A stretch of 64,000 nt of DNA from Metallyticus violacea (lineage: Eukaryota; Arthropoda; Insecta; Mantodea; Metallyticidae): the NCBI GenBank assembly GCA_030762175.1, contig CM060833.1, positions 74,771,501 through 74,835,500 of the forward strand, given 5' to 3'. The notes under the pieces were generated by a model that worked only from the letters and a program-made list of their open reading frames with translations, did no database searches and had not been told where the DNA came from. Below are positions 34,085 through 45,539 of the stretch, in pieces; the stretch's first letter is position 1, and every line of letters begins with the position of its first letter. The position numbers and the translations under genes were made by a program.

Positions 34085-36620
34085 TACTTCAGTCACTGCA
34101 TCACGAATGTTCAAGATGTGCAAGTGCCCAAGATTAAGTAATGTGAAAGATTAAGTAAAGTTAGCAAAGCTCATCTTCCAGACCAATTCCATCTTCATGG
34201 CTTACTTTCAGGCCAATCATTCTCAATACAATCAACTGGATCTTACTGATACGAATTTTATGTTATTGCCATGAATTCAGTTAAGTAAAAGCCTACAAAT
34301 AAATGAACGCCGGTGCGCTTATATGAGGATGATGTTTGTAAGGTAGTAAACTATAGTCTTATAACGAATATAAATGTTTTGTCTTTATATACGTTTTATA
34401 ATTAAAAGTAAATACATAAATAGGAAGTGTGATATTATAGGAATAAGAAATTCACATTCCCCAATGAAAAAAAAAAAGCTTTACTTCACATATTAGAATA
34501 AACATCTCTTTAGGATAACATAGGAAAATGTCCTTCAAGCAAGAGATGCGTAAACTAAGCGTATTGCTCAGTTGGTTTGTTAACTTTTAAATGAATATAA
34601 GATCCAAACTACGGTATCAATTATTAATGAAATAAAATAAGTTATGACTTTACTGTGTGGTATTAGGGGAACAAAATGAGAACTCTCGCAATCTATAAGT
34701 ATTACATCAGAAAAACCACAATTTAGAACTATTATTATTATTATTATTATTATTGAGATTAAACCACAAAATGAATAGTACACTATGGCCACTGATGAAC
34801 AATATTATACTATGCGGGTATTTTTAAACATTTTTAAATGCAACCATGTTTATGAACTGAGCCCTTAATATCATCTTTACATTCACTAAAATAGAAAAAA
34901 AATAATTGAAAGTTTCGAGTTACAGTGTGTATTTAAGAAGTTATTCATATGTTACAATAAATCAAAAACATGGTACTATTTAAAAACAGTTACAATGTAC
35001 TAAGCAAGTAAACATAATTAATAGTAAACAATCGAGAGTTGCATCGATTTTCGTTGGCTTTGAAATTTATTTTAAATGGTATTATAGAAAAAGGATGTGA
35101 CGAAAACGATTTTATGAAGGTTATTACAGAGCGTTCTTATATAGAAATATGATTCTCAACCACATATTAGATTAATATTTCGCACTTGCTATTTTCATGA
35201 CGATGATTTTATTAAACATAAAACATGCGCATCGTTATAAATATAGTTTATATGCTGAATTAATATGGCCTTATATTTAAAAACAATATAAAGAAAATTA
35301 AATGTAAGAGCACTTTTTAAATTTCGTTTTTCAGTTATATACCTGTTCCTAATGGTCCAATTTTCAAAATTTTAGAAATTAATTTTTCTTACTTATTTAA
35401 ATGGTTTTACCGAATTTTGTTATAAAGACACAAATGTTGTTTCCATTACAGCGATTTTTTAAATTTTGCCTTTCAGGTAACCCCTGACTCATAATAAGTT
35501 AATTTCGCTAATTTTCGGAAAAATTTTGTTATTAATTTATTTTAATGGCATACAGCGAATTGCGTTGAGAAAAAAACAAAAATTGCGGCCAATAGAGGGT
35601 TAAAAAAAACAAAAAACAAACAAACACACACACATCGTCGTTTTTAGTGCCTAGTCGACAGGATCGATGGAGATTTGAAGAGATTTTTCAAAAGTCCTTT
35701 CATGAGTACAAAACTTCGGAATTCGCTAAAAATGAATTTTAAAGCGAAATAAAGGCCAACGTTTGCACTAACAGTTATCTAAGTAGAGATTTTTCGCTTT
35801 TTGTACCTCCGCTTTTTTACTAAACAAAAATAAATCAGCAACGGAGTCAGAAAAAAACAAATGCCGCTTGGCATCACTCAGAAGCTAAGCCATGTGCTAG
35901 TTAATATCTTAATTACAGCTGCTGGAAAACAGCGAGTATTTAAAGGCACTTGTTGCCTCGTTTGATTTAAACAGGAGCGAGATATAATTACAGACTTCAT
36001 ACCTCAGGTACTAAAGCTTCTACCTGTAATTATAACCTCTCCATTTGTTCCTCTTTTTCTAGCTTAAAACAGGTTTAGCGTCTACTCCTAGATGGAGAAC
36101 TGAGAAGCGAGAGATATATGTTGAAATCTGTGAACAGAGGTGATCCTCCAGTTTTTAAATGTTATTCAACTTGATAATTCAGCTCAGATTCATCATATAA
36201 ATGCATTTACTGTTGAATTGGTAAAATTGTTTTAGTTGCCCTACTGCAGGAGTTCTTTCGTGCATAGCGCTCTGCAACATCTCCGGGATTTCCCGGAACC
36301 GGAGCTGCGTTGTCAACAATAAAGTTCAGTAGACCTCGTGGCACTAAGAACATAACTTCCGTTGCAGGGGTTGCAGCAAGGTATTTGTTCTGATGCAGAG
36401 TGCACTCCCCTCGTCTACTTGCCGCGACTAATTAAAATGAATTACATAGCGTGCCGACCCTGCACTATCCTTTGTTTGTTCTACGTCATATTGCATTTCT
36501 AACTTGCTACCAGTGAAATTTGTTTTATAAGCTCATCTTTTCTGCAGACAGGAGATTAAATGTGCCCATGCAGATAAAACAGCTGTAAAACAATTATTAA
36601 ATAATAAATATTTAAAAAGA
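34085..36620. other. Unannotated AT-rich interval
   Basis: A (ATT)n array is at 34731-34755 and a (CA)n-like run at 35618-35630. A GC-richer part at about 36240-36480 has no domain or repeat match that I recognise. Confidence 0.5.
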
Positions 36621-36627
36621 TATTCGC

Positions 36628-36755
36628 GAGTTCAAACCTTGCGGAGGTTGATAGGTATTTCGGGACCTAAAAATCTCTAGTGCAAGTCCTCCGCGAGGGA
36701 CGTAAAGCCGTGGATTCCGTGTCGTTAATTTACGGCACGTTTAAGAACTCCATAC
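36628..36755 (+). repeat. SINE-A central fragment, very diverged
   Basis: Box B remnant gcgagttcaaacc, then ttcgggacctaaaaatct, cgcgagggacgtaaagccgtgg and tttacggcacgtttaagaact follow SINE-A order. Head and 3' end are gone. Confidence 0.65.
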
Positions 36756-36759
36756 TTAA

Positions 36760-37650
36760 AAAAATGAGATCCTTTGACAAAATGACGACCATTTCACTCC
36801 AAGTAATACCTTAACATCGCACTGAATAGCAGCTGAAGCGATTGGCTCTCCACCTATTCTGCTGACATCTGTTACTGCTAAGCGCAAATAATTTCGAAGG
36901 GACACCCGCTGTTTAAAGAACTTTTTTGTGGACCGTCATGCACTTCGTTAGTTGAAGTTGTTAGTATAATCGTTCACGTTTTAAAGTTCCATGATTTTTT
37001 ATATACTGTCGCGAAAATCAATATCGAGAAATTTCAAACAGAAAATGATGTTATTTATAAATATTTTAATGCATAAACATATACATCACTTGCAGTCAAA
37101 TGAAAGAATAATGACGTTAACGGTTTCGCATACGAAGAAAAAGCTCTCCTTTAGAGAGATTTATGCCTTGCTGATCACAGTAGTAAATATATATATAAAG
37201 AACTGAATTGAAGGTAGATTTCAGGTAACTGTACATATGGTTGCAATAATTTATATACAGCATAAAACAAATTTAAAGTATAAAAGCTACTTTGAATTAT
37301 GTAATGCAACAAAACATTTTGATACAAATTTCGCATTCGATAGCTTATTGGGCTAAAGTATTTAAAGTGCAGTTTACTTGTCGTATATTGTACTGTTTTA
37401 GTAGATCGAGATTCATACATTTGATTGTAAAATGAATAGACAAAAAAAATGTTTTGTGTTCATAAACTTCAGTATTTGAATATTTATAAGAGTTTGTTTA
37501 TGTTCGTAAAATTAGTCTTCACAGGACTGATTTAAAGAAAGAGATGAGGTTATAACTATGCAGGTGTAAATAACTATAAACTTAATTTACACAAAATATT
37601 ATTGACAGTGAATCGAGCATGATCATGAGGTCAAGACCTGGAGTAGGGGT
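36760..37650. other. No recognised feature
   Basis: AT-rich; the plus-strand frame 36991-37206 (71 codons) has no domain. Confidence 0.5.
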
Positions 37651-37652
37651 GA

Positions 37653-37915
37653 GTAGTGTTTAACGCCCGTTTTTACTACCGAGGCACCACACGCGGTGGA
37701 CTCATGATACATGAAATGAAATGATAAATTGGGAAAGAATTTTTTTTTAAAGGAAGGAAACGTTCCAAGCGTAAGTTTAGAGTATCTCCCCGGCATTTGC
37801 CAGTTATGAGGACTGAGGAAAACCTGAAAAAAAGGGGGAGGATCGTCCTGACGGGATTCGAACCCCAGATATCCCGCTTACGAGTCCGCGCCTTAACGAC
37901 CTCGGCCACCTTGGT
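37653..37915 (-). repeat. SINE-B copy
   Basis: Antisense: gtttaacgcccgtttttact, gaggcaccacacgcggtgga, the ggaaacgttcc block, ctccccggcatttgccag, aggatcgtcctgacgggatt, then the head through ttaacgacctcggccacc. The flanks aggggtgag (about 37644-37652) and agggggtgag (about 37923-37932) probably represent the target duplication. Confidence 0.88.
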
Positions 37916-37921
37916 GGTTAG

Positions 37922-37978
37922 GAGGGGGTGAGAACAGATATAACAGTTTTGAGAACAGAGGGTGAGAACAGATATAAG
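37922..37978 (+). repeat. Short tandem duplication
   Basis: The phrase gggtgagaacagatata occurs twice about 36 bases apart, immediately to the right of the SINE-B, as a local duplication. Confidence 0.8.
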
Positions 37979-38077
37979 CGTATTTGTCAAGGTTTTCATG
38001 AAAAAATAATTTGTTTATACAATGCCGCAATAATTATAATGACATCAACAGATTTACGCCACAATAAATAGAAATGT

Positions 38078-38300
38078 CCAAGGAAGGGGAAAAAATAAAG
38101 CTACTCTGAAATTATAAAAAGTACTAGAGGTAACAAATTCCTGTACCGGTCAGAATGCTGGATATTTAATAAAACTTATGAAAGTAATTCGGCTGACACA
38201 GTCAAAATGTTAAGGATTCGTAGAATATAATCCACTTTGTTAAAAGAAATATTAAGACCTTTGCAAACTACTAAAGGCTTTTCGATCGGTAGATAACATA
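38078..38300 (+). pseudogene. LINE reverse-transcriptase C-terminal fragment
   Basis: With frame changes the plus strand reads LKLYKVLEV-like, then YRSECWIFNKTYESNSA, then TVKMLRIRR. This corresponds to the LINE segment xLYxxxxxPxLLYGSECWxLxKxxExxIxxxEMKFLR. The stretch is about 70 codons and interrupted; upstream and downstream domains were not found. Confidence 0.55.
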
Positions 38301-38304
38301 CACA

Positions 38305-39125
38305 GAATGAAAGGGGAAATATGCCTCCTTTACACCCGAGTAAGACGGTGTGATTTTGTGGAATTTTGTGTAAATGCAGTTTGCAATAACGTTATTACGT
38401 CATTCCTGAGATCATCATTGTTTCAACACAGTCTTACAACGCCATTACATCTAGTTTCTCATATTCTGCCCTGGCAGGTAAAGTAGGAGGAGAGATGGGT
38501 AGGTAAATTTCTGATGAAAGTGAAACAGCTCAGGTCTGAAAAGATTAATAACCGTGGAGGGGGATGGGCGAAACAAATTGATTTTAATGTAGCTCTGTAC
38601 ATCCTAACTTGACTTCTATTTATGTATACGTTTTTTATTCATTTTATTGAATATATGTTTGTTTTATAGTTTATTGTAAAATATCTAATCTAATATCTTG
38701 TGTTAAAGCAAACAGACCTTCAGCCAGTTGTATAAAGAGTTAACCTGAGTTTAGGGCAATAAAATTAACCATCAGTTATGCTTAACTTGGAAATTTTGGT
38801 TGTATAAACATTAATCTAACATTATATCGTCCTAACCCAAAATTAAACTCTAATTCACATGTTAAAGCATTAATTAGCGTTTAGTAATTGTTAAATTTCT
38901 CAGAGTGCAGAATAAAAACAACTTCATTTATAAATAAAATGGTTAGTTAGGTTTATTTTAATTTCGTGTAGTTAAGTTTCTTTAATTTTTCAATTTTCCT
39001 TTCTGCGTAATAACAATAAGTAAAGTTTTGTCCAATTCTAGGTTATGTTAGGTTAACCTTACAAGCAGCATATTGTACAAATTTCTGATAATTCCGACAT
39101 TTAATCCGATGAGGAATTTCGCCGT
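38305..39125. other. No recognised gene; possible Harbinger non-coding flank
   Basis: AT-rich. The phrase ttgtataaagagttaacctg at about 38728, partly echoed by ggttgtataaacattaatct near 38799, might be terminal sequence of the Harbinger copy that follows, but I could not find an inverted partner. Confidence 0.35.
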
Positions 39126-39128
39126 GTT

Positions 39129-39415
39129 CCTTGTGTGTTTCACGAGAGAAATAATCCGTTCCTAGAACTGAACGACAAACGATTCAAAATGCAATTTCGC
39201 TTAGCGAAAGATGTCGAAAAAGTGGAACAGATATTACATCCCAGAATACAATCACAAACTAAGCAAAATCATGCTTTGAATTCGTTCTTACTGGTACTAC
39301 TAACTTTAATGTTCTATGGGACAGGAAGTTTCCAAATAGTTATTGCAGGTATATCCAAAGTGGAGAAAGGGAGGTTGGTAGAACCATCCATGTGCCTGTT
39401 TTTATTGTATTGCTA
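39129..39415 (+). pseudogene. Harbinger transposase-derived nuclease (HARBI1-like), N-terminal fragment
   Basis: The open frame from 39135 begins FHERNNPFLELNDKRFKMQF, followed by RLAKDVEKVEQIL, and later LLTLMFYGTGSFQIVIAG, ISKVEKGR. This order matches the N-terminal part of PIF/Harbinger nucleases: R-x-NPFE, a short FRL-K helix, then LRFYATGSFQ and a helix-turn-helix. The downstream DDE core (GxIDCTHI and GDSGY blocks) is absent; the frame runs on to 39611 without matching the family. The remnant therefore covers roughly the first 90 residues of a usual protein of about 350. It could be a truncated transposon copy or an exon of a domesticated gene; the missing core favours the former. Confidence 0.68.
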
Positions 39416-39419
39416 TTGC

Positions 39420-40245
39420 TATTTTCTGCAGGTGTCTAACAACAAGCAGAATGTTATTAACAGGTTTACCCGGAGTACGATAAGCATTAAGGGATCATTC
39501 GCACATAATAAGAGTCCATTTAATGAAACTATTTCCAATTACTTACGTGGATGGCTGACAAAGGTTAATAAAGCCCTAGGATACTGCCTCTTTGGGAACC
39601 TTTCTCGGTAGATCCGTGCCGATGAACCAGCTTTATGATAGGTTTCACCACAAATGAGTGCTAAACTGTACCATCTCAACGTCTTTTGTTTCACCTTGAG
39701 AGAGAAACAAACAATTGAACGAAGCAAATAAAACATATGCAACACAGCAGCAATTGAAGATAGCTGCAAAGCATATTTGATTCTTAGATCTTTAATGTTT
39801 TTACGCAAACATAACGAATCCTGCAAATGTTATAAGAAGAGCTGTCTGAAAAGTAAGTACTAACACATAGAAATTTTATCTTGTCATTTTCCATAAGAAA
39901 CACAAGCATATTTTCAAAATTCACAATATCTCAAATAAAAAAAACCGCTTTAAAGGGGCAATTTAATATTAAACTATTTGTTATTCCATTCACCACAATT
40001 AATCGTTCGGTACAATGATATCATAGGGATAGAAAATTGAAATACTGTAATTAATAACGGCCATTTTAAATAAAAATTAGGATATACATAGCCTAAGTTT
40101 TTCCCATTGGTGTCTGTTTACAGAGAATGAGAACATTTGATATCTGGTAAGCATATTAAAAAAAAGTCTAAATAAAAACCGATATGAATAGGAACCTTGT
40201 GGATAGCACCTCCAAAGACGCAGAACAGGTTTTATGTATATATTT
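39420..40245. other. No recognised feature
   Basis: The remainder of the open frame up to 39611 and the opposite frame at 39539-39826 have no motif. The rest is AT-rich. Confidence 0.45.
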
Positions 40246-40531
40246 GGATTTATTTATTTATGAACATTCTTTAGTATCACAGTTCATCAGCGTCCCATTC
40301 AACTCAGGGCGTGAAATGGCCGGCAAATTTTACTCAGAGGCCTCTCTTTCAGGTTTGAAGTTCTTTTTCGTGCCGTAAATGTACGACACGGGACCCACGG
40401 CTTTACTTCCCTTCCGAAGGAAGCCATACTTACGATTTTTAGGCCCGAAAAAATCCATCGGTCCTGGCCGGGTTCGAACCCGCGATCTTGGGTGTAGGAG
40501 GCAAATATGGTAACCAGTACACCACCAGACC
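40246..40531 (-). repeat. SINE-A copy, well preserved
   Basis: Antisense with tail atttggatttatttatttat, cagcgtcccattcaactcag, gcctctctttcaggtttgaa, cgtaaatgtacgacacggga, aaaatccatcggtcctggcc, box B gggttcgaacccg and head accagtacaccaccaga. The flanking ggttttatgtat (about 40228) and cgttttgtattt (about 40533) may be a degenerate target duplication. Confidence 0.92.
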
Positions 40532-40534
40532 AAC

Positions 40535-41260
40535 GTTTTGTATTTTAGAACCGAAATGAGCATAATAATCTCTGAAGATTAGTGATGAAGATAATGTGCA
40601 TTTTATTTCTTTTGATGCAATAATTGGAAGGGGCAGCTTTAAGCACACTATACTTTGAAAATAACTAGATAATTTATTAAATATTTTAAAAACAAATATT
40701 TTACGAAAACTTCATTATCCTCAGCTGCATGCAAGAAGAGTACTACGAATTATATTGTTAAATGCGAATTTTTATAAACGGCTAGTCAGTCAAAAAGCCC
40801 TTGGTTCTTTAAACCTTTTCTTCATTAATTGTTTTAATTAGGATCTCAGATCCGCCATTAACTATATATATGCTTATAACAATAAAAGAAGAAAAAAGGA
40901 AGGAATGTTACTATGATTTTATATTGCGCAATGGTTTTAGATAATATAAAAAAGTATACTATTGAATTACTAAAAGTCTAAAGAATATTCTCTTCAGTGA
41001 TAAATAGGTCTAGAAAACTTATATGCGTAAATAACCTGAAATGTGCAATTAAATTTTAAGAGATAAGAAGAATGAGATACAAAGTAAGCATAATAGATGA
41101 AACTGAAAGACAAAAGTGAAAAGGGCGAAAAAGCCGTTAATAATGTAAACTTGTGAGGTATGAACACTTTTATACAATAGATGATACAAGCTCAGAAAAG
41201 AAAACGTTTCAGATCTAAAGTTCGTACATGACCGGCACTTGCTATTGATGAAGAAAACTT
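40535..41260. other. No recognised feature
   Basis: AT-rich, purine-rich around 41050-41130; no motif. Confidence 0.5.
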
Positions 41261-41261
41261 G

Positions 41262-41325
41262 GAGAAAATCTTAGTCAGGGAGGACGGCCCTGACCATGAA
41301 TCGAATCCCAGATTCCTCTCGACTA
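41262..41325 (-). repeat. SINE-B fragment
   Basis: agaaaatcttagtcagggag, gacggccctgacc and tgaatcgaatcccag follow the SINE-B order from the post-tRNA block into box B; the rest is lost. Confidence 0.6.
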
Positions 41326-41410
41326 TTAGTAGGGAAAAGAATGATGACCAAGAGATGGATGCGATGAAGGTTGTTCAATAAAGAATTATCATATTTTTGA
41401 CAACATATCT

Positions 41411-42403
41411 TTATTCATCCTCATAATTTTGATGATATTTCTCAAAGGAGATGATAGTCCCCTTTGGATGCAATGCACCTCCGGCGTTTCTGCCAGTCTT
41501 CAGAAATATTCTAGAAGTTATTTTTGACATTTCCTTCAGAATCGCTTCCACAGTCTTCATCACTACTGCTGTTGATGGAAAATGGCTCTCACGAAAGTGT
41601 ATCTTTAATTTGGGGAAAAGGAAAAAGCAACATGTGGCTATATCTGAACTATAGGGAGGGTGAGGGACACATTTTACATTGGTTTTTGTGAGATATTCAA
41701 AGTTTGCGATATGCTGTCGTGCATTTTCATGTACAAGCAACCAGTTTATTGCACGGAAATGGAGCCTTTTGCCTGTAATATGGCCTAGCAGAGTTTTCAG
41801 GACATCTCTGACGTATTGCCCAGTCACAGATACAACATGCCAGTCAACCATTGCTTGAGTATCGTAAAATGAGATGACCGTAACTATATCAGCAGGAGCA
41901 ACGACTTTTGTTTGGTGGTGGTGGAGATATCCACACAGAGCTTCGCTGTTTGCTAAGCTTCATCAGCAGTGATTACCCTTGAAAAAAATAAAAATTAAAA
42001 AACAAACGCATCTTCTTATAACACCACCTTCAACTGCAAACCTGCACATTCTTTTGTTCGGGAACCTCTTGGAACCTACCGTCCACCAACACGCCTCGTG
42101 TGCAACGTTTCAGTTACCAACATATGGGTGGCACCCAGTGAAATCTCAGACTTTTTGAAAGTGTTCGTAATGCTAATCGACGATTCTCTTTGACAATGGC
42201 AGCAGCGGTGTTAATGTTTTCTTCTGTCAGAGCATAAAATGGAGCAAAAGATTCATTTTCCATTGAAATTGATCAAGTTCCCTCTTTAAACATTTTAAAC
42301 TATCTTCTAGCTGTTCTATAGGGAAGAACAAACTCTCCCGTAACATTGCAAAGATTTGCTGAGACGAAAGCAGATTTCCAGAGCAACCGCTTGTCACCTC
42401 CAT
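41411..42403 (-). pseudogene. Mariner transposase, near full length but dead
   Basis: The minus strand starts at 42403 with MEVTSGCSG and continues IFAMLRES, KRELDQFQWKMN, then TEENINTAAAIVKENRRL (second helix-turn-helix), GVLVDGRFQEVPEQKN-like text in other frames, and an open C-terminal half from 41851: SVTGQYVRDVLKTLLGHI, WLLVHENARQHIA, HPPYSSDIATCCFFLFPKLK, KGTIISFEKYHQNYEDE, stop. The span fits a mariner of about 340 residues. Catalytic positions are spoiled: the second Asp in HDNARPH has become Glu (HENARQH), and in SPDLAPCDFF the last Asp has become Cys (SDIATCCFF). Several frameshifts lie in the N-terminal half. No terminal repeats were delimited; an (AT)n tract adjoins the 5' end. 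Confidence 0.82.
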
Positions 42404-42471
42404 TTTGCTATGGATATCGTTAATCATCCTGATTGATATCAGTAGAAAAATAATTAATATTTTATACATAT

Positions 42472-42478
42472 ATATACG

Positions 42479-42509
<31 letters not shown>
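42472..42509 (+). repeat. (AT)n microsatellite
   Basis: Alternating AT/TA for about 36 bases with one ACG interruption, beside the mariner 5' end. Confidence 0.92.
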
Positions 42510-42510
<1 letters not shown>

Positions 42511-42514
42511 CGAG

Positions 42515-43200
42515 AACTCTCTTTCCTGCCTTCCCAAATATAAATTAAAATCGTTCAAGAACCGAAGGAAATGGTCACTGCGTGTCAAACTTGATAAATA
42601 AGGCTGAGGTAATGGCCTTTCAAGTTCTTAGTTTACTGTAAAGTGTGACGTAGTCATGCTGTAGACACACGGCCAGAGAAACGCCCAGGTTTATTGTCTC
42701 AGTTTGAGATAAGTCCCCATATATTTAACTTTTATAGCCTCTCTGTGCTCTAGGTAATGTTCAGTTCAAACTTGACTGTGAACTATGAATTTATAAACCA
42801 TAACATTCTAAACACATGTTTCGCCAGATTTTCTTAAACATTTTTTGCAACTTTCAAAAATATGGTCTCATTTCTTGCTGGTACAAGATCGTAATGGAGA
42901 CACAAACCACCAAATCAGGCGTTGCTATCTAAGGAACTAATCTTCTAAAGTTAAATATTTATTAATGACTCTAGAATGAATATTTTTAATTATGGTCTAA
43001 CTAAAGTGAGATGTGCGTTTCTAGTGTGTAAGGATCCTAAAAATTACTAAAGTTATTAAAAAGTTCTTCTAGTTAGTTTATTCTCATTCTGTTGCCAATG
43101 TTTTCATGGATTTTAGTAATCAATGAAGCCAATTTTACAGCATTTTTTGCAGAAAATAACGAAGTTTTATATTGATATACCAGTGTTCAAGAGAAATGGG
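42515..43200. other. No recognised feature
   Basis: AT-rich; no motif or repeat match. Confidence 0.5.
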
Positions 43201-43207
43201 TTAAATA

Positions 43208-44474
43208 CAGGATGATTCTAAACCCCTTCCCTGGTTCTGGTTTCGGAGTGCGATAGAACAGTAAGCATGACAGATATAGCAAAAACACATACCAGTGGAT
43301 AGAGTATCTCTCCATGTTTTGTACGGTGTTCCATTATGTCCTCCGTCGGTGAGGCGACAGACATCAGTCCTGTAGTAAAGCTCTTGCAACACACGGCCCA
43401 ACATCTCACTACATCCTCTTCGCAGCTGTGCTAAATCATGTGGCAAAGGCTGCACGAACACACGATCTTTGAGATAATTCCAGAAGAAAAAAAAATCGCA
43501 TGGTTCTAGGTCAGGTAATCGTGGAGGCCACAAAAAAGAGAGTCGTCTTGAGCAGCACATTCAGTTCAAAGACGAGGGATTTCAGCATTAAGGTACTCAC
43601 GGACGTCATGTTGAAAATGAGGTGGAGCCCCATCTTGTTGCTAAATAAAGACCTGGCTATTTGTATGCAATTATGGCATTAGTCACTGCTGAGGCACGTC
43701 CAGTAACACTGGACTGGTAAGTAACAGTTGTCTCCGAAAAGAAAAAGACCTTACACTTTTGACGAAGAAACAGCACAAATCACTGACTTTAGGGGAATCA
43801 CGGACGTTTTCTACCGGAACATCAGATTTTTCCATGCCCCAACTCGTACATTGTGACAGTTCACTTTCCCGAACATATGAAACGTGGTTTCGTCACTAAA
43901 AATAAATTTCTCAGCAAAACCGTCTTCTAGCCGCTCTTGAAGTCAACACAGAATTGAAGACTGTGATCCTTTGGAGCATGCAAAGCTGTATCCGGTATTA
44001 TTCACTTTAAGTCGCTAACGTAAAATACTCCAGACAATTGGCTGCGGAATCTGCAATTCCGCAATGTGTCGACCGTATAGGGTTCCTGACAATACTTTTC
44101 GCACGGTCAACGGTCTCAACCGATACTCTTGACAGGTCTGCTTGTTGTCTATCACACAAGCAGTCAGTCTATTCAAAGTTTTTGTACCGTACACGAATTG
44201 TTTTGGCTGTAGGTGGATCTTGATTTTACATATGGTCGTTGTACCGTCAGAACAGACTTTAGCTAAATATAACACGCAAAAAACTTTATTTGCACTAGTG
44301 AACGCCATGTTTTCGCTATGACTCCCCTCTAGCGGCTAAATCCATAACTATACTATGACACCTGTTGCGAATGAAACTTGGAGAGATACTCTTTCCATTG
44401 ATACAACGCTTTATCTGTCATGATTTCTGTTCTGTTGAACCCCGAAACCAGGAAAGGACTTTAGATTCTCCCTG
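43208..44474 (-). mobile_element. Complete mariner-like element with inverted repeats (dead)
   Basis: The left end (caggatgattctaaacccct, then tccctggttctggtttcgga) and the reverse complement of the right end (cagggagaatctaaagtcct, then ttcctggtttcggg) match over about 65 bases, including a shared inner phrase catgacagata. TA precedes the left end (43206-43207); the right side has ca at 44475-44476, one transition from TA. Length of 1.27 kb and a single transposase remnant inside fit a full-length element. Its ends begin cagg, like those of the fold-back element at 8018, and its transposase is of the same general group. Confidence 0.85.
43310..44308 (-). pseudogene. DUF4817-type mariner-like transposase, frameshifted
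   Basis: Starts MAFTSANKVFCVLYLAKV at 44308. A helix-turn-helix region follows with LTVRKVLSGTLYGRHIAEL and QIPQPIVWSILR. The middle is out of frame. The second catalytic block DGAPPHFQHDVREYL is readable around 43634-43590 with its Asp intact (codon at 43632-43634), and the third, WPPRLPDLEPCDFFFFW, keeps its Asp. The C-terminus ends near ELYYRTDVCRLTDGGH. Order and length (about 330 residues) match insect mariner-like transposases with a DUF4817 N-terminus. At least three frameshifts and stops show it is inactive. Confidence 0.82.
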
Positions 44475-44587
44475 CATTTGCCTTAGAATGGATTTGTAGG
44501 GAAAGAGAAAGAATTTTCGGTATTTCAATAGTGCTCAAGGGCTGGCCGTTTGTGCTTACGTACTAATGGGAGCCTCCGGGAGGCAAG

Positions 44588-44633
44588 GTGAGTTGAAATA
44601 TTAACGTACATAGAATTTTAATATTGTTTTCAG
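44588..44633 (+). other. Candidate minimal intron (GTGAGT...TTTTCAG)
   Basis: A strong donor (caag|gtgagt) and strong acceptor (ttgttttcag|ag) lie only 46 bases apart. This is unusually short for an intron, so chance is quite possible. Confidence 0.2.
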
Positions 44634-44796
44634 AGAGATACCCAATGCCGACGAACTCCCCCTCCAAGGGATTGAAGCCCCTCAGAAACGCATTCACACC
44701 AGGCGCCAGAGCAGACACCTCTCCAAAGTGCGAGCCACCGTCACATCGCGCACAGCACCAGATTACCTTTCATGCAATTCAGACCTCTGAAATGAG
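44634..44796 (+). CDS. Candidate terminal exon, unknown product
   Basis: Directly after the acceptor-like ttttcag, one frame stays open for 52 codons in GC-rich sequence: it begins EIPNADELPLQGIEAPQKR, continues through RQSRHLSKVRATVTSRTAP and stops after DYLSCNSDL. Composition is clearly unlike the surrounding AT-rich DNA. I recognise no domain, and GC-rich repeats in this genome can also stay open by chance. The end of the mariner-like element lies only 160 bases upstream, so it may instead be an uncharacterised repeat. Confidence 0.25.
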
Positions 44797-45347
44797 GTAA
44801 AATGGGAAACTAGAAATTTCGTGGAAAGGAAATATACACTCCACATTCGCCCAAGCGACTAAGGGAAACCACGAAACAGTCAAGGTCAGGATGGCCGGCA
44901 CTAACGAATTTACACTGTTTTTATTATTCCCTTTATCCAGAGTAGATATTACTCTGGCTTTTACTTTCTCCACTATTAGTTTGGAAGGTATGCCCCGTTT
45001 ATTGCTGGAAAGATTTACCTCTACAGAAATTTTCCATGCAGCTTTGCGATATTCTTCTATTTTCCTTATATTTTTTCTAATCTCTCTTTATTTATTTGTT
45101 ACTTTCTCTTTATGAAGCAATGATAGATTTCTCAAAAATTCTTTTGTAATTATCTCCGGATGCGCACTTAATTACACATACACCCTGAATGGATGGTCAG
45201 TTCAATATGAGGGTCGTCTCCAAGACACCACAAACACAGAGGGATGACACAAACATAAAACCGAATGAAGAATTTACAGCAAAGGGATACAAAATAACAA
45301 TTAGCTCTTTCTAAAAATGTGCTATGAAAACATCGTTTAGGTTAGTC

Positions 45348-45422
45348 GGTAACAGGAGTCGAACTTGGAATTGCCCAAATACAGTTTCCAAGCGTTACGC
45401 CTGAGCCTACCGCTTGGTGAAG
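45348..45422 (-). repeat. tRNA-like sequence (tRNA pseudogene or SINE head)
   Basis: The minus strand shows a box A-like aagcggtaggctcaggcg and, 35 bases on, a box B-like caagttcgactcctgt. Together they span about 75 bases, the size of a tRNA. Acceptor-stem pairing is poor, so it is probably not a functional tRNA gene. Confidence 0.35.
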
Positions 45423-45539
45423 GAACTTATTTGTTTTCAGTTAATGATGACGTAACATGAAAATATGTTTTTAGAAATCAAACGCCAAAACATGAGCTTT
45501 TTCATTGTTCACTTTCTGGCATGAAAAATGACGTTCATT

